A stretch of 64,000 nt of DNA from Virgibacillus sp. LDC-1 (GTDB lineage: Bacteria > Bacillota > Bacilli > Bacillales > Amphibacillaceae). The stretch spans positions 1 through 64,000 of the forward strand of contig NZ_JARUVL010000004.1 in assembly GCF_030137545.1 (NCBI RefSeq). Reading direction: 5' to 3'. Below the pieces are notes generated by a model that saw only the letters and a program-made list of their open reading frames with translations, made no database searches and had not been told where the DNA came from. This document shows, in pieces, positions 44,211 to 53,669 of the stretch. Each line of letters begins with the position of its first letter. Position 1 is the first letter of the stretch. Both the position numbers and the translations under genes were made by a program.

Positions 44211-46007
44211 TTGGGTATTCAATACATATCAGGAGCTAATTCTATAATGAAAACCACGTCATCTTCTAATGAACTTCGACCTGGACAAATTGTGCAAGGT
44301 AAGATATTAAAACTTTACCCGAATAATAAGGCAGCAATCCAGTTAGGCTCAAAAATGATGATTGCTCAACTGGAAGCAGCATTGACTGTTGGAGAGAAAT
44401 ATTTTTTTCAAGTACAGCAAACGGCGGACATGGTTCATTTAAAGGTTGTAAACGAACAAGTAACTTTAAACTCTGAGGATAGTATGATGCAGCTATTAAA
44501 GCAGCTTGGTTTTAAGGCAACAAAAGGAATGAACATATTCACACAATTACTTGTTTATGAGAAGATCCCTTTTGATGTGCAGCAGTTGCAAAAAGCATTT
44601 CCTATTCTTGAAAAGTATGGAACCTCAACGGAAGTGTTACAAACGCTAAAGCAAATGATCGCGCAATCAATACCAATAAAAGAATCGATTTTTCAAGCAA
44701 TGAAAACGCAGCACAGTTTAAGTGTATCTACACAATTATCCGGTCTTTTTAATGTATTAAAGGCAGTAAAAAATCCCACTATCGCACAGCATGCACTAAT
44801 GCAACAAATTAGTGAATTAACACAGCCTGCTATGGAAGGAAAAGGAGTATTATTGGAATGGATGCTAACGGAGGCGCGTCAAGATAATCCAAGATTATTT
44901 CATATGATGAAAGCATTGCGGTTTATCGATTTATCTGTTCCATTTTCTAATTGGAAGCAGCAATTACTTCATGGTTTAGATTTGCAAGGTAATACAAAGC
45001 TAGAACAACATGCAACTTCCAGCTTTCCATTCGATGTTTCTAGGCTAAAGCAGTTGTTTACTTCTACAATAGGCATGAAGGCTACAATACAAGAGCACGC
45101 GACCACCTTTTTAAACAATTGGGCAATTGTTGAAGGGATGCCGTTAAAAGGTACTGCTAGTTTAACAGAACAGCAATTCACTTCCTTTAAACAGGCAGTT
45201 GACCATGTTTTACGAGCGTTAGGTCTTCCTCAAGAAGGTAATAATTTAGTAAATGTAAAAAATGAGCTCGGTCATCTAAAGCAAATAGTCGCAATGATTC
45301 GGACGTTAGCAGCTACAACGACTTTTGAGGAAGTATCGCACATGCTTCCTAGATTGTCCGAATCGCCTACCGTGTCACTTCCATCTCTCAAAGATGCGTT
45401 TCTCTCACATATGAATCGTTTCTTTCAGTTATCAGGGCTTTCTTTAGAAAACGAGATTGCTAGGGGGAACCAGCAGCATCAAATGAATACAATGAAAGCG
45501 TTATTGCTACAAGTTGTGCAACAGCGGGGCGATACGAACGTTTCTGATAGAGCACAGCAGTTAATTCACGTTTTAAATGGACTACAGCTTCAATCTGTGC
45601 AGGAGAGTGGTCAGCTTATTCAAGCACAGCTACAGTTTCCTGCTGGAAAGTTGGGACTGCCTCAAGATGTTAAAATAGATTTTGAAGGTAGAAAAAATGC
45701 GAATGGAAAAATCGATAGTGATCATTGTCGCGTGTTGTTTTACCTTGAACTAGCAAACTTAAAACAAACCGTGATTGATATGCACATTCAAAAACGAGCA
45801 GTGTCCATCGTTATTTTTAATGATCATCCTAAATTAAAGGATTATGCTAAAAAGTACCAGGAGGATATAAAAGCAGGATTGGCTTCCATAGATTATCAGC
45901 TAACCTCAATTGGTTATGAGCCATTTAAAGAAATGGAGCGTACAAATCCTTCCACCTCAGTGAAAAAGGATAATGCCATCTATGAAGGGGTAGATTATCG
46001 AATATGA
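44211..46007 (+). CDS. YlqG homologue, with a FliK-like C-terminal region
   Basis: A 598-residue protein of unknown function, orthologous by place to B. subtilis YlqG. TTG start after AGGAGGTCA. The N-terminal segment (20-90) contains a short beta-rich region (GQIVQGKILKLYPNNKAAIQL), the middle is Gln/Leu/Thr-rich and helical, and residues about 470-575 resemble the flagellar hook-length control (Flg_hook) C-terminal domain: LQFPAGKLGLPQDVKIDFEG, FYLELANLKQTVIDMHIQK. No signal peptide. It overlaps ylqH by four bases, so the two are probably one functional pair. Confidence 0.7.
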   Translation: MGIQYISGANSIMKTTSSSNELRPGQIVQGKILKLYPNNKAAIQLGSKMMIAQLEAALTVGEKYFFQVQQTADMVHLKVVNEQVTLNSEDSMMQLLKQLGFKATKGMNIFTQLLVYEKIPFDVQQLQKAFPILEKYGTSTEVLQTLKQMIAQSIPIKESIFQAMKTQHSLSVSTQLSGLFNVLKAVKNPTIAQHALMQQISELTQPAMEGKGVLLEWMLTEARQDNPRLFHMMKALRFIDLSVPFSNWKQQLLHGLDLQGNTKLEQHATSSFPFDVSRLKQLFTSTIGMKATIQEHATTFLNNWAIVEGMPLKGTASLTEQQFTSFKQAVDHVLRALGLPQEGNNLVNVKNELGHLKQIVAMIRTLAATTTFEEVSHMLPRLSESPTVSLPSLKDAFLSHMNRFFQLSGLSLENEIARGNQQHQMNTMKALLLQVVQQRGDTNVSDRAQQLIHVLNGLQLQSVQESGQLIQAQLQFPAGKLGLPQDVKIDFEGRKNANGKIDSDHCRVLFYLELANLKQTVIDMHIQKRAVSIVIFNDHPKLKDYAKKYQEDIKAGLASIDYQLTSIGYEPFKEMERTNPSTSVKKDNAIYEGVDYRI

Positions 46008-46273
46008 ACGAAAAAAGACAGAAGGCAGCAGCTTTACAGTATGACGTTAAGAAAAGTCATGCACCAAAAGTAACAGCAATTGGCAAGGGATTGGTAGCTG
46101 ATAATATTATAGCAGAGGCAAAAAAAGCGAATGTCCCTATTCTAGAAGACCCATCTCTTGTGGAGTTACTGGCTAAGCTGAATATCAATGAAACGATTCC
46201 CGCAGAGCTCTATCAAGTAGTTGCGGAAGTATTTGCTTTTGTTTACCGAACAGATCAGGAAATAGATTTATAA
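46004..46273 (+). CDS. YlqH, FlhB C-terminal-domain-like protein (FlhX type)
   Basis: An 89-residue stand-alone version of the cytoplasmic domain of FlhB/YscU, the type III export substrate-specificity switch. It aligns from just after the NPTH self-cleavage site: KRQKAAALQYDVKKSHAPKV, AIGKGLVADNIIAEAKKANV, PILEDPSLVELLAKL. It has no membrane part and no NPTH motif. The start ATGA overlaps ylqG. Such small FlhB-C copies (FlhX) can support FlhB in other bacteria; here function is inferred. Followed by a terminator. Confidence 0.78.
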   Translation: MNEKRQKAAALQYDVKKSHAPKVTAIGKGLVADNIIAEAKKANVPILEDPSLVELLAKLNINETIPAELYQVVAEVFAFVYRTDQEIDL

Positions 46274-46281
46274 TCGACTAG

Positions 46282-46322
46282 ACAACAAGTTTCGCTTATT
46301 CTTGTGAAATTTGTTGTTTTTT
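46282..46322 (+). terminator. Terminator of rnhB-ylqG-ylqH
   Basis: Arms ACAACAAGTTTC / GAAATTTGTTGT (46282-46293 and 46306-46317) with one mismatch, followed by TTTTTT. Confidence 0.8.
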
Positions 46323-46330
46323 AATACAAT
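46302..46330 (+). promoter_or_regulatory. Promoter of sucC-sucD overlapping the preceding terminator
   Basis: -35 TTGTGA (46302-46307), 17-base spacer and -10 TACAAT (46325-46330). The -35 lies in the terminator stem. Confidence 0.5.
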
Positions 46331-46363
46331 GGAAATGCAGTGAATTTGATGGGAGGATGAAGG

Positions 46364-47524
46364 ATGAACATTCATGAGTATCAAGGCAAAGAAGTTTTAC
46401 GTAATTACGGCGTAAAAGTTCCGAATGGCTATGTAGCTTATACAGTAGATGAAGCTATGGAGGCTGCTAAAAAGCTCGGATCTTCCGTAACAGTCGTTAA
46501 AGCACAAATCCATGCCGGCGGTAGGGGTAAAGCTGGTGGTGTAAAAGTTGCCAAAAGTTTAGACGAAGTGCGTACATATGCAGATGAAATACTTGGAAAA
46601 GTGCTTGTAACGCACCAAACAGGCCCAGAAGGTAAGGAAGTAAAACGTCTCCTTATTGAAGAGGGCTGTGACATTAAAAAAGAATACTATGTTGGTGTTG
46701 TATTAGATCGCGCAACCTCTCGTGTGGTCATGATGGCTTCTGAAGAAGGTGGTACAGAAATTGAAGAAGTAGCAGCCAAAACACCTGAAAAGATCTTTAA
46801 GGAAGTAATCGATCCTGTTGTCGGTTTAACTGGTTATCAAGCTAGAAGACTGGCATTTCATATTAATATTCCAGATGAACTGCTATCAAAAGCGGTGAAA
46901 TTCATGATGGGCCTTTATCAGGCATTCGTTGAGAAAGATTGCTCGATAGCAGAAATTAATCCACTTGTAACGACAGGTGACGGAGAAGTACTTGCACTTG
47001 ATGCAAAGCTTAACTTCGATGATAACGCACTTTATCGACAAAAAGATATTATGGCGTTGCGCGATCTTGATGAAGAAGATGAAAAAGAAATTGAAGCTTC
47101 TAAATATGATTTGAGCTATATTTCTTTAGATGGAAACATTGGTTGCATGGTAAATGGTGCAGGCCTCGCCATGTCCACAATGGATATTATTAAGCACTAT
47201 GGCGGTGATCCAGCAAACTTCCTAGATGTTGGAGGTGGTGCAACTGCTGAAAAGGTAACGGAAGCCTTTAAAATCATTTTGTCCGATCCAAATGTAAAAG
47301 GAATTTTTGTCAATATATTCGGTGGAATTATGAAGTGCGACGTTATTGCGGAAGGTGTAGTGGAAGCAACGAAGCAAGTAGGCTTAGAGATTCCATTAGT
47401 AGTTCGCCTTGAAGGAACAAACGTTGACCTTGGAAAGAAAATACTTGAGGAATCTAAGCTCAATATTACTTCTGCTGATTCGATGGCAGATGGTGCGCAA
47501 AAAATTGTTTCCATGGTGAAGTAA
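46364..47524 (+). CDS. sucC: Succinyl-CoA ligase (ADP-forming), beta subunit
   Basis: With SucD forms the TCA-cycle enzyme converting succinyl-CoA to succinate with substrate-level phosphorylation. The 386 residues start [20 protein letters not shown], show the ATP-grasp domain ([15 protein letters not shown]) and the C-terminal [12 protein letters not shown] and [13 protein letters not shown] motifs. GGGAGGATGA is the ribosome binding site. sucD follows 57 bases downstream. Confidence 0.97.
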   Translation: MNIHEYQGKEVLRNYGVKVPNGYVAYTVDEAMEAAKKLGSSVTVVKAQIHAGGRGKAGGVKVAKSLDEVRTYADEILGKVLVTHQTGPEGKEVKRLLIEEGCDIKKEYYVGVVLDRATSRVVMMASEEGGTEIEEVAAKTPEKIFKEVIDPVVGLTGYQARRLAFHINIPDELLSKAVKFMMGLYQAFVEKDCSIAEINPLVTTGDGEVLALDAKLNFDDNALYRQKDIMALRDLDEEDEKEIEASKYDLSYISLDGNIGCMVNGAGLAMSTMDIIKHYGGDPANFLDVGGGATAEKVTEAFKIILSDPNVKGIFVNIFGGIMKCDVIAEGVVEATKQVGLEIPLVVRLEGTNVDLGKKILEESKLNITSADSMADGAQKIVSMVK

Positions 47525-47581
47525 TAGCTTCAAAAGAAAACACAAAAATTTCGAGAAAGCTGATAGAAAGGACGGACGAAG

Positions 47582-48484
47582 ATGAGTGTATATGTTAATA
47601 AGGATACAAAAGTTATTGTCCAAGGTATAACTGGTGGAACAGCCAGATTTCATACAAAACAAATGCTTGAATATGGAACAAAAATCGTTGGTGGTGTAAC
47701 ACCGAAAAAAGGCGGTACAGAAGTAGAAGGCGTTCCGGTTTTTAATACGGTACAGGAAGCAGTAGAAAAAACAGGAGCAAATGCATCTGTTATTTATGTG
47801 CCAGCTCCATTTGCTGCAGATGCCATTCTTGAGGCTGTCGATGCAGAATTGGATCTTGTAATTTGTATTACGGAGCATATTCCTGTAATGGATATGGTAA
47901 AAGTAAAACGTTATATGGAAGGCAAGAAAACGCGCCTAGTTGGACCAAATTGCCCAGGTGTAATTACACCGGAAGAATGTAAGATTGGGATTATGCCAGG
48001 TTATATTCATAAAAAAGGTCACATTGGTGTTGTATCACGTTCCGGTACGTTAACGTATGAAGCAGTTCATCAATTATCAACTTCTGGTTATGGTCAAACA
48101 ACAGCTGTTGGTATTGGTGGAGACCCAGTTAATGGTACAAACTTTATTGATGTGCTTCAGGCATTTAATGAAGATCCTGAAACAGAAGCGGTAATAATGA
48201 TTGGTGAGATTGGTGGAACTGCGGAAGAAGAAGCTGCAGAATGGGTAAAGGCAAACATGAAAAAACCCGTTGTTGGCTTTATAGGCGGCGCTACTGCACC
48301 TCCTGGGAAACGCATGGGGCATGCTGGAGCAATTATTTCTGGAGGAAAAGGAACTGCAGATGAGAAAATACGGATTATGAGAGAGTGTGGCATTGCAGTT
48401 GCGGATACTCCAGCAGTAATGGGAGAAACGATGATTCAGGTTCTTAAAGAACGTGGACTCGATGAAAAATGTAAAACACATTAA
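47582..48484 (+). CDS. sucD: Succinyl-CoA ligase (ADP-forming), alpha subunit
   Basis: Binds CoA and carries the phosphorylated histidine. The 300 residues start [19 protein letters not shown], include a Rossmann CoA-binding domain, [20 protein letters not shown] and the active-site His247 in [16 protein letters not shown] precedes the ATG. Confidence 0.97.
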   Translation: MSVYVNKDTKVIVQGITGGTARFHTKQMLEYGTKIVGGVTPKKGGTEVEGVPVFNTVQEAVEKTGANASVIYVPAPFAADAILEAVDAELDLVICITEHIPVMDMVKVKRYMEGKKTRLVGPNCPGVITPEECKIGIMPGYIHKKGHIGVVSRSGTLTYEAVHQLSTSGYGQTTAVGIGGDPVNGTNFIDVLQAFNEDPETEAVIMIGEIGGTAEEEAAEWVKANMKKPVVGFIGGATAPPGKRMGHAGAIISGGKGTADEKIRIMRECGIAVADTPAVMGETMIQVLKERGLDEKCKTH

Positions 48485-48492
48485 AAAATAAT

Positions 48493-48586
48493 AAGAGGCT
48501 GGTACAAAGGTATTCTAGATTTAATCTGCGATGTAAGTATTCTAGGATTGTATTAGAAACTTCCGAATTGTACCAGCTCTTTTCTT
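48493..48586 (+). terminator. Terminator of sucCD, long hairpin
   Basis: Arms AAGAGGCTGGTACAA / TTGTACCAGCTCTT (48493-48507 and 48568-48581; one bulged G) enclose a 60-base loop with an inner TATTCTAG/CTAGGA match and run into TTTCTT. The arms contain GAGGCTGGTACA, like other repeat-type terminators here. Confidence 0.7.
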
Positions 48587-48600
48587 AAGGATGTGATTTA

Positions 48601-49500
48601 TTGCCCTCTACATTTCGCGATCGGTTGATTCATTTATACTATTGTAAAGGCATTACTAGAGCAAGGCTTCATAAGCTTCTTCATCAAGATCCCTCATTAA
48701 CAAAACTCTACGAGTATTCTACCTCACAGCTTGCTGCTACTTTAGCTATACCAGCAAATATAGCCTACATTTTATACAAAGACCTACACAATGAAGCACT
48801 TTTGTACGACATAAAAAGAGACAGTTCCCGATATACAATTATTACAATAGTTGACGACATCTACCCTGCTATGTTAAAAACGATAAAGGACTTGCCGCTT
48901 GTTTTATTTGCGATAGGGAATATGAATCTATTACATCAGTTCCCGTCCCTAAGTGTTGTTGGAACTAGAACTCCTTCTAATGAAGGAATGAAGAAAACGA
49001 CATATTTATTGTCTCCACTTATTAAACAAGGCTGGGTCATTGTTAGTGGGATGGCAAAAGGGATCGATAGCTTTGCACATCGAACTGCTTTAGCTGAAAA
49101 AGGATATACAATTGCAGTGCTAGGAAGTGGTTTTCAGCATATTTATCCAAAACAAAACGTAGGATTGTTTAAGGAAATAATCACAAGTAATGGATTAATT
49201 CTATCAGAGTATCCGCCGACAACAGCCCCTCAGCCTTATCACTTTCCAGAAAGAAATCGAATTATTAGTGGATTGGGGTTCGGAACCTTAGTAATTGAAG
49301 CGATGGAACGAAGCGGAACGCTAATTACAGTTGAACAAGCATTAGAGCAGGGAAGAGAAGTATTTGCTACTCCAGGAGACCCTTGGATTCCACAAACTAA
49401 GGGATGTCACAAAATTATTCAAGAGGGAGCAAAGCTTATAACGAAGTGGGAAGATATCGAAGAAGACTGGGAAACGATAAAAGGTATTTGGCAAAGATAA
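48601..49500 (+). CDS. dprA: DNA processing protein DprA (Smf)
   Basis: Loads RecA on incoming single-stranded DNA during natural transformation. The 299 residues contain the Rossmann-like core: SVVGTRTPSNEG, VSGMAKGIDSFAH, VLGSGFQHIYP and FPERNRIISGL, followed by GTLITVEQALEQGREVFATPGDP. TTG start with AAGGATGTG upstream. The sucCD-dprA-topA order is that of B. subtilis. Confidence 0.95.
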   Translation: MPSTFRDRLIHLYYCKGITRARLHKLLHQDPSLTKLYEYSTSQLAATLAIPANIAYILYKDLHNEALLYDIKRDSSRYTIITIVDDIYPAMLKTIKDLPLVLFAIGNMNLLHQFPSLSVVGTRTPSNEGMKKTTYLLSPLIKQGWVIVSGMAKGIDSFAHRTALAEKGYTIAVLGSGFQHIYPKQNVGLFKEIITSNGLILSEYPPTTAPQPYHFPERNRIISGLGFGTLVIEAMERSGTLITVEQALEQGREVFATPGDPWIPQTKGCHKIIQEGAKLITKWEDIEEDWETIKGIWQR

Positions 49501-49533
49501 CGATTGCTAATTGAATGACGTTTATCAGTTCGT

Positions 49534-49562
49534 TTGACAAAAGTATTATATATATTTAATAT
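49534..49562 (+). promoter_or_regulatory. Sigma-A promoter of topA
   Basis: Perfect -35 TTGACA (49534-49539), 17-base spacer, -10 TAATAT (49557-49562). Leader about 90 bases. Confidence 0.7.
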
Positions 49563-49660
49563 TAGTGAAGATTTCCATTTTATTAAGTGCAGTTAATGGC
49601 ACACATGAAGCGCAAACTTAAGATAATTTATTTTGCACCTCATTTTAGGAGGAAAGAAAT

Positions 49661-51739
49661 ATGGCAGACTATCTTGTAATCGTAGAATCGCCTGCCAAGG
49701 CTAAAACGATTGAACGATATTTAGGAAAAAAGTATAAAGTAAAAGCATCGATGGGGCATGTTCGAGATCTTCCCAAAAGTCAGATGGGTGTAGATACAGA
49801 AGATGATTTTAAACCGAAATATATTACCATTCGAGGCAAAGGTGATATATTAAAGGACTTGAAAACATCAGCAAAAAAAGTTAAGAAAATTTATTTAGCA
49901 GCTGACCCCGATCGTGAGGGAGAAGCCATTGCATGGCATTTAGCTCATGCACTTAACATTGATGAAGATTCGAAATGTCGCGTTGTATTTAATGAAATTA
50001 CAAAGGATGCAATAAAGGAATCATTTAAAAATCCAAGGTCGATTAATCATAATCTAGTTGATGCCCAGCAAGCAAGAAGAATATTGGATCGTTTAGTCGG
50101 CTATAATATTAGCCCATTATTATGGAAAAAAGTAAAAAAAGGATTGAGTGCTGGACGTGTTCAATCTGTAGCCCTCAAAATGATCATTGATAGAGAACAG
50201 GAAATTAAAGATTTTAAACCAGAAGAATATTGGACTATCGAAGCAGCTTTTCAGAAAGAAAAAGAGTTGTTTGAAGGATCTTTCTATGGAGTAGATGGGA
50301 AAAAAAGAGAATTAAAATCGGAAGTAGATGTAAAAGAAATTCAAAAGCTACTATCCGGAAAAGAGTTTGCTGTTGATAAAGTAAACAAACGTGAAAGAAG
50401 ACGTAATCCAGCAAAGCCATTTACAACTTCTTCCTTACAGCAAGAAGCAGCTCGTAAATTAAATTTCCGAGCGAAGAAAACGATGATGATTGCCCAACAG
50501 TTGTATGAAGGAATTGACCTAGGAAAAAAAGCAGGTGGAATCACCGGGTTAATTACGTATATGCGTACTGATTCAACGCGTATCTCGCAAACTGCAAAAC
50601 AAGAAGCGACAATTTATATTGAAGACAAATTTGGGAAAGAGTTTCTTGGAAAGCAAGCGAATGATAAGCAAAAAGAAGGAGCACAAGATGCTCACGAAGC
50701 CATTCGTCCAACTTCAGTTAATCGTGATCCAAGCTCATTAAAGGATATTTTATCTCGTGATCAATTGCGTCTTTACAAGCTTATTTGGGAACGGTTTTTA
50801 GCGAGTCAAATGGCTGCAGCTGTGCTCGATACAATGACAGTCCACTTGTTAAATAATAATGTTGAGTTTCGGGCAACCGGCTCTACTATAAAGTTTAAAG
50901 GCTTTATGAAGGTATACGTAGAAGGAAATGATGATAATAAAAAGGATGAGAACAAGCTTCTTCCAGACCTATCTGAAGGTATGATTGTACAAGCGAACTC
51001 CATTGATCCGAATCAGCATTTTACGCAACCACCACCACGCTATACAGAAGCTCGACTTGTAAAGACGATGGAGGAAAAAGGGATTGGGAGACCATCTACG
51101 TACGCCCCAACTTTGGACACCATTCAAAGAAGAGGCTATGTAAGTATTGACAATAAACGTTTTGTTCCTACTGAACTTGGTATTATCGTTATTGATTTAC
51201 TAAAAGAATTTTTCCCAGAAATTATCGATGTTGATTTTACTGTGAAAATGGAAAGTGAATTAGATTCAATTGAAGATGGTAATATCCAATGGGTTCAAAT
51301 CATCGATGATTTTTATGGTGATTTTAATAAGCGACTTGTAGTTGCAGAAAATGAAATGGATAAAATTGAGATCAAAGATGAGCCTGCTGGCGAGGATTGT
51401 GAGAAGTGCGGACATGAGATGGTATTTAAAATGGGCCGCTATGGGAAGTTTATGGCATGTTCCAATTTTCCAGAGTGTCGGAATACAAAACCGATATTGA
51501 AAGAAATAGGCGTACCATGTCCAAAATGTAAAAAAGGAAACATTGTCGAAAGGAAATCAAAGAAACGTCGTGTGTTTTACGGTTGTGATCAATTTCCTGA
51601 ATGTGATTTCGTTTCTTGGGATAAGCCAGTTGCTAGACCTTGTCCTAAATGTGAATCCTTGCTTGTAGAAAAGCGAAATAAAAAAACAACCCAAATTCAA
51701 TGTACGAAATGTGATTATAAAGAAAAGCTACAAAGCTAG
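49661..51739 (+). CDS. topA: DNA topoisomerase I
   Basis: Type IA topoisomerase that relaxes negative supercoils. The 692 residues have the Toprim domain ([31 protein letters not shown]), the active-site Tyr300 in YMRTDSTR, and three C-terminal four-cysteine zinc ribbons (CEKCGHEM...C, CPKCKKG...C, CPKCESL...C). AGGAGGAAAG is upstream of the ATG. trmFO, the usual next gene, is absent. Confidence 0.97.
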   Translation: MADYLVIVESPAKAKTIERYLGKKYKVKASMGHVRDLPKSQMGVDTEDDFKPKYITIRGKGDILKDLKTSAKKVKKIYLAADPDREGEAIAWHLAHALNIDEDSKCRVVFNEITKDAIKESFKNPRSINHNLVDAQQARRILDRLVGYNISPLLWKKVKKGLSAGRVQSVALKMIIDREQEIKDFKPEEYWTIEAAFQKEKELFEGSFYGVDGKKRELKSEVDVKEIQKLLSGKEFAVDKVNKRERRRNPAKPFTTSSLQQEAARKLNFRAKKTMMIAQQLYEGIDLGKKAGGITGLITYMRTDSTRISQTAKQEATIYIEDKFGKEFLGKQANDKQKEGAQDAHEAIRPTSVNRDPSSLKDILSRDQLRLYKLIWERFLASQMAAAVLDTMTVHLLNNNVEFRATGSTIKFKGFMKVYVEGNDDNKKDENKLLPDLSEGMIVQANSIDPNQHFTQPPPRYTEARLVKTMEEKGIGRPSTYAPTLDTIQRRGYVSIDNKRFVPTELGIIVIDLLKEFFPEIIDVDFTVKMESELDSIEDGNIQWVQIIDDFYGDFNKRLVVAENEMDKIEIKDEPAGEDCEKCGHEMVFKMGRYGKFMACSNFPECRNTKPILKEIGVPCPKCKKGNIVERKSKKRRVFYGCDQFPECDFVSWDKPVARPCPKCESLLVEKRNKKTTQIQCTKCDYKEKLQS

Positions 51740-51744
51740 ATGAC

Positions 51745-51777
51745 AAGTCGTTTGATCTATAGTCAAACGACTTTTTC
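51745..51777 (+). terminator. Terminator of topA
   Basis: Perfect 11-base arms AAGTCGTTTGA / TCAAACGACTT (51745-51755 and 51763-51773), 7-base loop, then TTTTCG. Confidence 0.85.
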
Positions 51778-51921
51778 GTTTGTCTTTGATTCGGTTTTGG
51801 TATGTAGTAATTAACGCTAATGATCTTATGAAACAAAAAAATTCAATGTATTATGATTAATGTTGTGATAAAACGGTTATGATGATAGTATCGTTCCCAT
51901 TTTCTATGAAACGTAAATTAG

Positions 51922-51950
51922 TTGACTATTTAATTAAAAAGGGATATAAT
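51922..51950 (+). promoter_or_regulatory. Strong sigma-A promoter with -10 inside an inverted repeat
   Basis: -35 TTGACT (51922-51927), 17-base spacer, perfect -10 TATAAT (51945-51950). The -10 is flanked by AGGGA and TCCCT (51940-51944 and 51951-51955). Transcription would begin near 51957, giving a long leader (about 214 bases) to xerC. Confidence 0.6.
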
Positions 51951-52095
51951 TCCCTATTGGTAAGTGTTTTTACTTGACACACACTGTATGATAATAAGTT
52001 TAGTAGTGAGCTTAACTTCTAAGAAAATCCTACTAAAATTCATTAAATCTTGTTTCCATTTTCAAAAAATAGTAATCGATTCTGAATCTTGTTAC

Positions 52096-52110
52096 AATTT
52101 TGTTAAATTT
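52096..52110 (+). promoter_or_regulatory. Candidate CodY box upstream of xerC
   Basis: AATTTTGTTAAATTT matches the CodY consensus AATTTTCNGAAAATT with three mismatches. It ends two bases before the -35 of the xerC-codY promoter, so CodY could act on its own operon. Confidence 0.35.
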
Positions 52111-52111
52111 A

Positions 52112-52140
52112 TTGCTTTCTCAAATTCAGTATGATATGAT
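52112..52140 (+). promoter_or_regulatory. Sigma-A promoter of xerC-hslV-hslU-codY
   Basis: -35 TTGCTT (52112-52117), 17-base spacer, -10 TATGAT (52135-52140). The start near 52147 leaves a leader of about 25 bases. Confidence 0.65.
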
Positions 52141-52170
52141 TTAGTCGCTGTTCAATGGGGTGAAGACGTA

Positions 52171-53076
52171 ATGAAGCATGAGATAGCGTGCAAGCAATTT
52201 ATGGAGTATTTGCAAATTGAAAAAAACGCTTCTCCATATACTGTAAAATATTATCAGAATGATCTGGAAACATTTTTTTTGTTTATGGAGCAGGAAGGGT
52301 TAACAGAACTAGCTGAGATTGATTATCGAGTTGTGCGTTTATTCTTAACTACGTTGTATAGCCGAAAGCTGAGCAGAAGATCAGTGTCTAGAAACATCTC
52401 TAGTTTGAGAAGTTTTTATCGATTCCTAGAACGAGAGAATATCGTTACTGGCAATCCATTTGTTCAAGTATCATTACCAAAGGCAGGAAAATCAATACCA
52501 GGCTTCTTATATACAGAAGAACTTGAAAAATTGTTTGAAGTAAGTGATTTATCGAGTTCATTAGGACAACGAAATCAAGCAATATTAGAAGTTCTATATG
52601 CTACAGGTATGCGAGTTAGTGAGTGTCAAAACTTAAAACTCGTCGATATTGATTTTGCTATTGGAACAATGTTTGTAAAAGGAAAAGGAAATAAAGAACG
52701 ATATATTCCTTTTGGAAGGTTTGCTGAAGCCGCTTTGGAAACTTACATACAGGACGGTAGAAAACAATTAATAGAGAAGTCTGGGAATACTACTGATGCT
52801 GTATTTTTAAATGCTCGAGGTAATCCATTAACTGTTCGTGGGATTCGCTTAATTCTTAATAAGCTAGTAGAGCAAGCGTCTCTTACTATACATGTGCACC
52901 CACATAAATTAAGACATACATTTGCAACACATATGTTAAATGAAGGTGCTGATTTACGAACCGTCCAAGAATTACTTGGGCATGAAAATCTATCCTCTAC
53001 GCAAATATATACACATGTTACGAAAGATCGTTTGCGAACAGTTTATATGAACAGTCATCCTAGAGCACATCATTGA
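52171..53076 (+). CDS. xerC: Tyrosine recombinase XerC (CodV)
   Basis: With XerD resolves chromosome dimers at dif. The 301 residues have the N-terminal SAM-like domain ([19 protein letters not shown]) and the catalytic set R148 (TGMRVSE), Lys in [40 protein letters not shown] with Tyr280. GGGGTGAAG upstream of the ATG. It overlaps the frame of hslV and leads the codV-clpQ-clpY-codY operon known from B. subtilis. Confidence 0.95.
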   Translation: MKHEIACKQFMEYLQIEKNASPYTVKYYQNDLETFFLFMEQEGLTELAEIDYRVVRLFLTTLYSRKLSRRSVSRNISSLRSFYRFLERENIVTGNPFVQVSLPKAGKSIPGFLYTEELEKLFEVSDLSSSLGQRNQAILEVLYATGMRVSECQNLKLVDIDFAIGTMFVKGKGNKERYIPFGRFAEAALETYIQDGRKQLIEKSGNTTDAVFLNARGNPLTVRGIRLILNKLVEQASLTIHVHPHKLRHTFATHMLNEGADLRTVQELLGHENLSSTQIYTHVTKDRLRTVYMNSHPRAHH

Positions 53077-53102
53077 AATATGCCAGTGAAGAGGTGAGTT
53101 TA

Positions 53103-53648
53103 TTGGCGAATGAAATGCATGCTACGACAATTTTTTCAATCATGCATAACGGACAATGCGCTATGTGTGGCGATGGTCAAGTAACTTTAGGGAACTCTGT
53201 CGTAATGAAGCATAAAGCAAAAAAGGTACGCAAGCTATACAATGGGCAGGTTTTAGCTGGATTTGCTGGTTCTGTTGCGGATGCTTTCACGCTTTTTGAA
53301 AAGTTTGAAGGTAAGCTTGAGGCGTATAATGGTAATTTAGCTAGGGCAGCTGTTGAATTAGCAAAAGAGTGGCGAAGTGACAAAGTACTTCGCAAGTTAG
53401 AAGCTATGTTGATTGTCATGAATAAGCAGCATATGTTTTTAGTTTCCGGCACTGGAGAAGTCATTGAACCAGATGATGGTATCCTCGCAATTGGTTCAGG
53501 AGGGAATTATGCTCTAAGTGCTGGAAGAGCAATGGCTAAGTATGCAGACCAAATGACAGCGAAAGACATTGCGGAAGCAGCTTTAACAATTGCTGGTGAA
53601 ATTTGTGTGTTTACTAATGATCAGCTTACTCTAGAAGTTTTAGAGTAA
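53103..53648 (+). CDS. hslV: HslV (ClpQ), peptidase subunit of the HslUV protease
   Basis: Proteasome-like N-terminal-nucleophile peptidase, dodecamer capped by HslU. From the TTG at 53103 (GAGGTGAG four bases upstream) it has 181 residues, the same as B. subtilis ClpQ. The core motifs are [47 protein letters not shown] and [14 protein letters not shown]. The N-terminus reads MANEMHATT, so the Thr of TTI lies eight or nine residues in and neither Thr nor Ser follows the initiator Met directly. Confidence 0.95.
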   Translation: MANEMHATTIFSIMHNGQCAMCGDGQVTLGNSVVMKHKAKKVRKLYNGQVLAGFAGSVADAFTLFEKFEGKLEAYNGNLARAAVELAKEWRSDKVLRKLEAMLIVMNKQHMFLVSGTGEVIEPDDGILAIGSGGNYALSAGRAMAKYADQMTAKDIAEAALTIAGEICVFTNDQLTLEVLE

Positions 53649-53669
53649 TAAGGAGGCCATTACAAAGGA

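Larger units (their letters stand above)
51778..52111. other. AT-rich non-coding gap where trmFO is missing
   Basis: About 330 bases without any coding frame or trmFO remnant. It contains an orphan-looking sigma-A promoter (51922-51950) and a CodY-like sequence (52096-52110) just before the xerC promoter. The rest is A/T-rich and unexplained. Confidence 0.55.
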
